This document shows, piece after piece, positions 7,604 to 12,856 of a stretch of 12,856 nt of DNA. Below the pieces are notes generated by a model, which ran no database searches, was not told where the DNA came from, and worked only from the letters and a program-made list of their open reading frames with translations. A program made the translations under genes and the position numbers. Each line of letters begins with the position of its first letter. Positions within the stretch are counted from its first letter, which is position 1. The stretch comes from Achromobacter sp. (GTDB taxonomy: Bacteria > Pseudomonadota > Gammaproteobacteria > Burkholderiales > Burkholderiaceae_B), in NCBI GenBank assembly GCA_003454835.1, contig DMTA01000168.1:1-12856 (forward strand), in the 5' to 3' direction.

Positions 7604-8692
7604 TCAGAAACGGTGGCGCATGCCCACCGCGTACTGGGACTGATGCCAGGACGGATCGTCCCAGGCGCCGCGCATGTAGCCGTAGATGGCGTACACGTTA
7701 GTGCGCTTGGACAGGTCGTACACGTAGCCTGCCGAATAGATCTGCTGGGAATGCGTGGCGCCATCGCGTTCAAGCGCGCCGCCGCCGGGCAGGCTGCCCT
7801 GCCACGACGCCATCACGGTGCTAGCGCCCGTGCGCCAGGCGGCGCCCGCCATCACGCCATGTACGGTGCTGCCCGGAAAGTAGACGCGCTGCCCGGATGA
7901 CGGCACGGCCGGAATCGTCGAGCCGTTGCGCATCACCGACCAGCCGGCATAAAGCGTGAACGCGTCCACCGTCGCTCGGCCTGCAAGCGTATACGCGTAC
8001 GGCCGGCGGTCGGCCCCGGCGTTCGCCATGGCGGCCGATTGCACCGTCCCGTCCGCCCAGCTTGCGCCCTCGTAGGTTGCGGCGATCGAATAGCCTGGCT
8101 GATCGAACACCAGCGCGGCGCTGTACAACTTGTTGGTGGACACGGTCCGAAAGCCACCGCCGCCGTCGTAGTCCAGGCTGGCGTCCACGCCCGCGCGCAG
8201 GCCGCCCACGGAGGGACTCCAATACGCCACCGTGTTGTCGGCGCGATTGGCGTTGTACGGCAGCAGCGCGGTCTGCGCGCCGGTGATCAGGTACGACGCC
8301 AGGAACGCATCGTAGTCCGCCAGCGTGGCGGACGACACCGAGGTCTGCCGCCCCAGCCGAAGGTCGCCAAAACCGCCCGACACCCCCACCCACGCCGCGC
8401 GCCCGAACAGGCGCCGGCCTTGCGCCGAGTTGCCGTTGTTGGCCAGAAAGCCGCTTTCCAGCTGGAAATTGGCTCGCAGACCGCTGCCCAGGTCTTCGCT
8501 GCCGCGCAGGCCCCAGCGCGAGCCGGACTGCACGCCCGACTGCATGTTGATGGCGGTGCCGCGTTCCTGCGTGGAAAAGCCGGCGATGCTCAGGTCGACG
8601 ACGCCATACAGCGTCACCGCGTCCTGCTGCGCGTCGGCCGCCCATGGGGCCATCAATGCCGCGACGCCCGCGGCAAACTTGCGTGCTGCCAT
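7604..8692 (-). CDS. Gram-negative outer-membrane porin
   Basis: A 362-residue 16-strand general porin of the beta-proteobacterial type (Gram_neg_porin_4/OmpC-like), forming a diffusion channel in the outer membrane. A signal peptide (MAARKFAAGVAALMAPWAADAQ) leads into the hallmark first strand SVTLYGVVD-type sequence (AVTLYGVVDLSI). Further hallmarks are SRWGLRGSEDLGSGLRANFQLESGF, FGRAAWVGVSGGFGDLRLGRQ, the constriction-loop region, and a C-terminal GMRHRF with the terminal phenylalanine needed for outer-membrane assembly. The ATG at 8692 is chosen because the signal peptide begins there; the frame is open further upstream but would overlap the preceding gene. The start lies 8 bases after the acyltransferase stop with TGAGG as ribosome site, so the two genes appear co-transcribed and possibly translationally coupled. 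Most porins of this family are monocistronic, so the pairing is unusual. Confidence 0.93.
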   Translation of the reverse strand: MAARKFAAGVAALMAPWAADAQQDAVTLYGVVDLSIAGFSTQERGTAINMQSGVQSGSRWGLRGSEDLGSGLRANFQLESGFLANNGNSAQGRRLFGRAAWVGVSGGFGDLRLGRQTSVSSATLADYDAFLASYLITGAQTALLPYNANRADNTVAYWSPSVGGLRAGVDASLDYDGGGGFRTVSTNKLYSAALVFDQPGYSIAATYEGASWADGTVQSAAMANAGADRRPYAYTLAGRATVDAFTLYAGWSVMRNGSTIPAVPSSGQRVYFPGSTVHGVMAGAAWRTGASTVMASWQGSLPGGGALERDGATHSQQIYSAGYVYDLSKRTNVYAIYGYMRGAWDDPSWHQSQYAVGMRHRF

Positions 8693-8700
8693 CGTCTGCC

Positions 8701-9864
8701 TCACAGGTACTTGAGCCAGGCGATATCGCGGCGCGCGGCCTTCAGGCGTCCGAACCAGCGCACGGGCCAGAACAGCCCCACGGCCAGCAGGATCGAAATC
8801 ACCCACACCGACGCCATGCCATCAACGCCGAAGTATTTGCCCTGGTTCAGGCCCCAGATCGCTTCGCCGCCGAGGTACAGCGCCTTCAACACGTACAAGT
8901 GCAGCAGGTAGAAGAACATGGGCGCGGCGCCAAACACGCACAGCGCGCGGACCCAACCGGCCGATTGCGCGCGTTCGATCAGGACCAGCAAGCACAGTCC
9001 CAAACCCAGTGTCAGCAGCAGGAACATCAGCGACGGCGGGTATTTGGTGATGTTCACAAAGCTCATGACGGTATGGAGCGTGTCGTCCTGCACCGCCCAC
9101 TTTTGCGACTGCCCGTAGCCATTGAGCGCGCGCAGGACCACAAAGCCCGCCACCGCCGCCAGCCCGGCCGTCCACAGACGGCGCTGGCGCACGGCGGCGT
9201 CCGAACCAGGCTGGAACCACGGTCCGGCCGCGTACCCCAGCGCAATCACGCCGATCCACGGCAGCAACGGGTACGACGTGCGCAGGCGCAGCGTGTCGCT
9301 GACTTCGATCCAGCCGCGATCATGCAGCACTGCCCACGGCACGTGCATCACGTGGCCGGCGGCAAAGTGCACGGCATCCAGCGCGTTATGGCCGGCGACC
9401 AGCACCACGCCCACGACAACCAGCGCCCAGCGCGGCAGCCACAGCAAAGCGGCCAGCGACAGCATGGACAGGCCGATCACCCAGATCACCTGCAGGTACA
9501 CGACGGAGGGCGGAAACTGGAAGGTCCACGCGAAGTTCACGACGATGACTTCGAGCGCGATCAGGAAGGCGCCCCGCTTGGCCAGAAACGCGGCGGTGGC
9601 GCCGCGGTCGCCGGCCTTCGCGCCATACAGCCAGGCCGACAGGCCCGTCAGAAAGACGAACACCGGCGCGCACAGGTGCGCCAGCAGGCGCGAGAAGAAC
9701 AGGTCTGGCGGCGTGGCGGACACGTCCATCGGGTCGCCGACCTGGTGATGCAGGAAAAAGGTTTCGCGCACGTGGTCGAGCAGCATGATGACGATGACCA
9801 GGCCACGCAGCGCGTCGATGGAACGCAGCCGGGTGGCGGCGGGATGGGAAATGAGAGATGCCAT
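8701..9864 (-). CDS. DUF1624/HGSNAT-type membrane acyltransferase
   Basis: A 387-residue multi-pass inner-membrane protein of the DUF1624 (heparan-alpha-glucosaminide N-acetyltransferase-like) family. The hallmark RLRSIDALRGLVIVIMLLDHVRE occurs at residues 12-34, with H31 and the HH pair at 39-40 as candidate acetyl-transfer residues, followed by the conserved PDLFFSRLLAHLCAPVFVFLTGLSAWL. About ten hydrophobic segments follow, including HxYxLK-like LLHLYVLKAL near the C-terminus. Members are thought to move acetyl groups across the membrane onto periplasmic sugars or glycans; the substrate here is unknown. ATG 9864 is chosen since the family N-terminus begins just after it; the frame is open to 9990, but that extension would cover the promoter and palindrome. 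No good Shine-Dalgarno is visible. It is the first gene of a two-gene unit with the porin. Confidence 0.85.
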   Translation of the reverse strand: MASLISHPAATRLRSIDALRGLVIVIMLLDHVRETFFLHHQVGDPMDVSATPPDLFFSRLLAHLCAPVFVFLTGLSAWLYGAKAGDRGATAAFLAKRGAFLIALEVIVVNFAWTFQFPPSVVYLQVIWVIGLSMLSLAALLWLPRWALVVVGVVLVAGHNALDAVHFAAGHVMHVPWAVLHDRGWIEVSDTLRLRTSYPLLPWIGVIALGYAAGPWFQPGSDAAVRQRRLWTAGLAAVAGFVVLRALNGYGQSQKWAVQDDTLHTVMSFVNITKYPPSLMFLLLTLGLGLCLLVLIERAQSAGWVRALCVFGAAPMFFYLLHLYVLKALYLGGEAIWGLNQGKYFGVDGMASVWVISILLAVGLFWPVRWFGRLKAARRDIAWLKYL

Positions 9865-9938
9865 GTAGATGCGGGATGCGGGAGATGCGTGAAATGCAGG
9901 CAGCACGCCGGAAGGCGCGCCGCGCGAAAAAAGGCAGA

Positions 9939-9967
9939 ATAGTAATGTAATAACATTACCATTCCAA
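9939..9967 (-). promoter_or_regulatory. Promoter of the acyltransferase-porin unit
   Basis: On the minus strand, TTGGAA (plus 9962-9967) and TACTAT (plus 9939-9944) are separated by exactly 17 bases, a plausible sigma-70 pair with 4 of 6 matches each. Transcription would start near 9932, giving a leader of about 68 bases before the acyltransferase ATG. The palindrome 9942-9959 fills the spacer, an ideal place for repression. Confidence 0.5.
9942..9959. promoter_or_regulatory. Perfect inverted repeat, Zur-box-like operator
   Basis: The 18-base dyad GTAATGT-AATA-ACATTAC is perfectly symmetrical in its 7-base arms. It closely resembles the AT-rich dyads ATGTTATA-type that Zur, the zinc-responsive Fur-family repressor, binds in proteobacteria. 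It overlaps the putative minus-strand promoter core and lies 156 bases before the TonB receptor start. The dyad itself is seen directly; assignment to Zur rests on remembered consensus and is an inference. Another dimeric repressor (for example TetR-type) is possible. Confidence 0.6.
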
Positions 9968-10074
9968 GACAAATCGGCTTCTTTTTTCACGTCCGCAAAT
10001 CAGAGCCACGCCGTTTAAATCCTTGCGCCAGCACCGCTTTCCGCGTCTTAACAGGATCTTGAGACGCGCCTCCC

Positions 10075-10103
10075 TAGAATCCGGAACGATTCTCATTGAG
10101 GCA
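10075..10103 (+). promoter_or_regulatory. -10 element and Fur-like box of the TonB receptor gene
   Basis: TAGAAT (10075-10080) is a one-mismatch -10 element; no good -35 is spaced correctly upstream. Immediately after it, GAACGATTCTCATTGAGGC (10085-10103) contains GATTCTCATT, whose complement AATGAGAATC is the core half of Fur boxes in beta-proteobacteria. The expected transcription start falls inside this box, as in Fur-repressed iron-uptake genes. The box is partial (not a full 19-bp match), hence moderate confidence. Confidence 0.55.
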
Positions 10104-10115
10104 CTTAAGATCGCC

Positions 10116-12446
10116 ATGGCGCAACAACAAAAAACGCATTCACAGGGCGCGTTTGCCCTGAAAACCTTGGGCATGGCGCTGGGCGCCGCCGCCTCCACGC
10201 AGGCCCACGGCCAGACGCCCCCGGCAGACAACGCGGTACTCCTGGCGCCCGTTACCGTGCAGGCCGACGCCCCGCCCTTCAAGGCAGACCGCGTCCAGTC
10301 CGGCAAATTCACCGAGCCGTTGCTCGACACCCCGCAAAGCATCACCGTCGTGCCCCGCGCCGTGCTGGAAGAGCAGCAGGCCAAGAGCCTGCAGGACGTG
10401 CTGCGCAACGTGCCGGGCATCACGTTCAGTTCGGGCGAAGGCAATCTGGGCTGGGGCGACATGTTCACGATCCGCGGGTTTTCGGCGGAACAGAGCATTA
10501 CCGTGGACGGCATCCGCGACGCAGGGCTGTCCAGCCGCACCGACATCTTCAACCTGGAGCAGGCCGAGGTCTTCAAAGGCACGGGTTCCATCGAATCCGG
10601 CATCTCGGCCGTAGGCGGCAGCGTCAACCTGGCCAGCAAGGAAGCCCGCCTGGGCTCGTTCTACAAGATGTCCGGCGGTCTGGGTACGGATCATTACCGG
10701 CGCATCACCGCGGATCTGAACCAGGAACTGACCGACAGCGCCGCCCTGCGCATCAATCTCATGCGCCACCACAACGGCGTCGCGGAACGCGACGTGACAG
10801 AGTTCGACCGGTCCGGCGTCGCGGCCTCGCTGGCGATGGGCCTGGGTTCGCCCACCCGTGTCACCGTGAACTACCTGCATCAGGAAGACGACAACATTCC
10901 CGACGGCGGCGTGCCGATCCAGCGCGGCACCGGCGGCAAGCGCATGCCGAACGTCGCGCGCAACGCCTGGTACGGCGACCCAAACCTGTACACGGAGCAG
11001 ACGCGCACCGATCAGGCCACGATGAAGGTCGAGCATGACTTCACCCAAGCGGCGCGCCTGACCAACATCAGCCGCTGGCAGCAGACCGACCGCATCGGCG
11101 TGCTGGCGCCGGCGCGCTTCAATTCCACGTCGCGCACGTCGTACGGCTACGAGGGCGCCGGGCCGCTGGTGCAAAGCGCCGACGGAATCGCGTCGTACAG
11201 CGGCTTCACGCCCCTGCGCGATCCCTCGCCCTATGCCCAGTTGCGCGGCAATGACTTCGGCACGTCCAAGCGCTACACCATCCTGGCCAACCAGACCAAC
11301 CTGAACCTCGACTTCCATACCGACGGCATCAAGCATGCCGTGGTGACGGGCGTGGAGTTCTACAAGGAAACCTATGGCGATCATGCGCGCACGATCCGCG
11401 CGCCGTCGGTCAATCCGGTGTTCGACCTGCGCACCACCGGCGGCGTGGACATGGGCGGCGTGGATACGCTGAAGGGCAATTCGGGCAACAAGGCCGAAGT
11501 CTTCAACGCCGGCCTGTATGCCGCGGACACCGTGACGTTCAATCCGCAATGGATGCTGCAAGGCGCCCTGCGCTACGACCGCTACCGCGTCACGCAGACG
11601 GCGGGCGCCGCCACGCAGCGCGTCACCGACGGCGCCTTCAGCGGCCGCATCGGCCTGACGTACAAGCCCGTGGAGAACGGCAGCATCTACGTGTCATACA
11701 GCCAGGCCGCGCAACCGTCGGCCATGGGCGCGTCCACCAACAACAACATCTATGGCGCCACCGGCTCCGACACCTACAAGCCGGCCGTCGCCCGCACGTG
11801 GGAACTGGGCACGAAGTGGGACGTGGCGGGCGGCGACTTGTCCTTAACGGGCGCCCTCTTCCGTACGGATCTGACGGATTCGTGGGAGTACGGCGACGAC
11901 GCCACCGACGTCGTGCGCGCCCTGCCCGCCAAGCGCGTGGACGGCATCGAGCTGGGCCTGTCGGGCAACATCACGCCGCGCTGGTCCGCCTTTGCCGGCG
12001 TCAGCGCCATGAAGAGCCGCATCACCAAGGGCTCGAACCAGGGCGAAGAAGCCAAAAACGTGCCGGACCTGTCGTTCAATCTGTGGACCACTTTTGCGGC
12101 CACGGAAGACCTGTCGCTAAGCTATGGCGCGCAGTATGTGGGCAAGCGGCGCTATACGGACAACAAGTACGTCGGCGGCAAGAACAACAATAGTTCCACC
12201 GTATCCGGTCCCTACGGCACGCATCCGGTCTGGGTGCGCGACAACGAGAAGGCGCCGTCCTACTGGCTGCATTCCGTGGCGGCGCGCTACCGGTTGAACA
12301 AGAACGTGACGCTGGGCGTGAACGTGGACAACCTGTTCAACAAGTTCTATTACAGCCGCATCGGCGCCTCGCTGGACGGCTTCCAGCTGTACGGGGTGCC
12401 GGGCGCGGGACGCACGGCACTGTTCACGGCCGACGTCGCGTTCTAA
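10116..12446 (+). CDS. TonB-dependent siderophore-type outer-membrane receptor
   Basis: A 776-residue TonB-dependent receptor of the siderophore receptor family, similar in layout to Fiu and Bordetella BfrD/BfrE (catechol-type) receptors. In order: signal peptide (residues 1-33, ending AHGQ), a TonB-box-like APVTVQA (44-50), plug domain about 65-175 with LDTPQSITVVPRAVLEEQ, LQDVLRNVPGI, FTIRGFSAEQSITVDGIRD and NLEQAEVFKGTGSIESG...GGSVNLASK, then a 22-strand barrel with NVDNLFNKFYY and a terminal LFTADVAF. It imports a metal-chelate across the outer membrane with energy from TonB-ExbBD. No N-terminal signalling (STN) domain and no His-rich loops are seen. ATG 10116 is chosen since upstream in-frame codons would overlap the Fur-like box. 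The ligand is unknown; iron-catecholate is the default, zinc-chelate is possible given the nearby Zur-like site. Confidence 0.92.
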   Translation: MAQQQKTHSQGAFALKTLGMALGAAASTQAHGQTPPADNAVLLAPVTVQADAPPFKADRVQSGKFTEPLLDTPQSITVVPRAVLEEQQAKSLQDVLRNVPGITFSSGEGNLGWGDMFTIRGFSAEQSITVDGIRDAGLSSRTDIFNLEQAEVFKGTGSIESGISAVGGSVNLASKEARLGSFYKMSGGLGTDHYRRITADLNQELTDSAALRINLMRHHNGVAERDVTEFDRSGVAASLAMGLGSPTRVTVNYLHQEDDNIPDGGVPIQRGTGGKRMPNVARNAWYGDPNLYTEQTRTDQATMKVEHDFTQAARLTNISRWQQTDRIGVLAPARFNSTSRTSYGYEGAGPLVQSADGIASYSGFTPLRDPSPYAQLRGNDFGTSKRYTILANQTNLNLDFHTDGIKHAVVTGVEFYKETYGDHARTIRAPSVNPVFDLRTTGGVDMGGVDTLKGNSGNKAEVFNAGLYAADTVTFNPQWMLQGALRYDRYRVTQTAGAATQRVTDGAFSGRIGLTYKPVENGSIYVSYSQAAQPSAMGASTNNNIYGATGSDTYKPAVARTWELGTKWDVAGGDLSLTGALFRTDLTDSWEYGDDATDVVRALPAKRVDGIELGLSGNITPRWSAFAGVSAMKSRITKGSNQGEEAKNVPDLSFNLWTTFAATEDLSLSYGAQYVGKRRYTDNKYVGGKNNNSSTVSGPYGTHPVWVRDNEKAPSYWLHSVAARYRLNKNVTLGVNVDNLFNKFYYSRIGASLDGFQLYGVPGAGRTALFTADVAF

Positions 12447-12856
12447 CCCGCAGGAGCCGGCGCGGGGCCGGCCAGGTCCACCCGGAACTGGCTGCCCTGC
12501 CCGGGCCGCGACTGAAGCGAGACGCGCCAGCCCTGGTGTTCGCAGATGCGCTGCACCAGGGACAGGCCCAGTCCCAGATTGCCATCGTCGGGCTGATCGC
12601 CGCGCACGAACGGGTTGAAGATGGCGGCCTGACGCTCCAGCGCAATGCCGGGGCCGTTGTCGTTCACCTGCACGAAATCGGGCCCTGCAGTGACGACGAT
12701 GCTGGCCTGCGGTCCGGCGTACTGGAGCGAATTGCGGATCAGGTTTGACAGCACCGCGCGCAGCAGCGGCGCGGGGAACAGCAAGGCCTCGTCCTGTGCA
12801 CCGGCCGCCGCCAGCGTCAACTGCATGCCGCGCCGCTGCGCCACCGGCGCCCAGGC
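12443..12856 (-). CDS. Sensor histidine kinase, C-terminal ATPase domain (N-terminus outside window)
   Basis: The last 137 residues of a two-component sensor kinase: only the HATPase_c domain is inside the window, and the frame is open to the right edge, so the sensor, HAMP and phospho-histidine regions are missing. All ATP-lid motifs are visible in order: N box LSNLIRNSLQYA, G1 VNDNGPGI, F box IFNPFVRG, G2 GNLGLGLSLV, and the closing GQGSQFRVDL. The GTG at 12842-12844 is internal to the domain and not a real start. The protein ends GPAPAPAG then TAG. The stop overlaps the TonB receptor's stop on the other strand. What signal it senses cannot be told; proximity to a metal-uptake receptor hints at envelope or metal sensing, but convergent orientation means they are not co-transcribed. 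Confidence 0.9.
   Translation of the reverse strand, partial: AWAPVAQRRGMQLTLAAAGAQDEALLFPAPLLRAVLSNLIRNSLQYAGPQASIVVTAGPDFVQVNDNGPGIALERQAAIFNPFVRGDQPDDGNLGLGLSLVQRICEHQGWRVSLQSRPGQGSQFRVDLAGPAPAPAG

Noticed and set aside
8644..9942. Long plus-strand open frame opposite the acyltransferase and the start of the porin
   Set aside because: Gln/His/Arg-rich antisense shadow; the minus strand carries clear family hallmarks and membrane segments.
10140..11561. Minus-strand open frame opposite the TonB receptor
   Set aside because: No domain or start signal; the receptor on the plus strand is complete and unambiguous.

Overview
The window reads as a chromosomal segment of a high-GC beta-proteobacterium, most likely of the Bordetella/Achromobacter group (Alcaligenaceae). 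This is an inference from strongly GC-biased third codon positions, a Bordetella-like siderophore receptor, a beta-proteobacterial trimeric-type porin and a general amino acid (Aap) transporter. No RNA genes, insertion sequences, CRISPR arrays or phage genes were seen.

Left part (1-1610, + strand): the 3' two-thirds of a 5-dehydro-4-deoxyglucarate dehydratase gene (kdgD, hexarate catabolism), a strong intrinsic terminator, then a FadR/FCD-type GntR regulator that plausibly controls the adjacent sugar-acid genes.

Central part (1611-7437, + strand): a 389-base leader with a near-perfect 21-bp palindrome, then an amino acid uptake operon: aapJ (periplasmic binding protein), a class I PLP aminotransferase, aapQ and aapM (permeases) and aapP (ATPase). 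A perfect 10-bp hairpin lies between aapJ and the aminotransferase, and a strong terminator follows aapP. The aminotransferase sits inside the transporter operon, so uptake and first catabolic step may be co-produced. Just past the terminator lies a short coding-like remnant, probably the C-terminal end of a lost gene.

Right part (7604-9990, - strand): a two-gene unit, a DUF1624/HGSNAT-type membrane acyltransferase followed 8 nt later by a Gram-negative porin. Its putative promoter holds a perfect 7-bp inverted repeat (GTAATGT-AATA-ACATTAC) that resembles proteobacterial Zur (zinc) boxes and fills the -35/-10 spacer.

Divergent from this unit (10116-12446, + strand) is a TonB-dependent siderophore-type receptor with a candidate -10 box and a Fur-like box just upstream. 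It converges with, and overlaps by stop codons, a sensor histidine kinase whose C-terminal ATPase domain runs off the right edge (- strand).

The most interesting place is the 9865-10115 divergent control region. It carries a Zur-like site and a Fur-like site between an acyltransferase-porin pair and an outer-membrane receptor, which suggests a metal-responsive outer-envelope locus.
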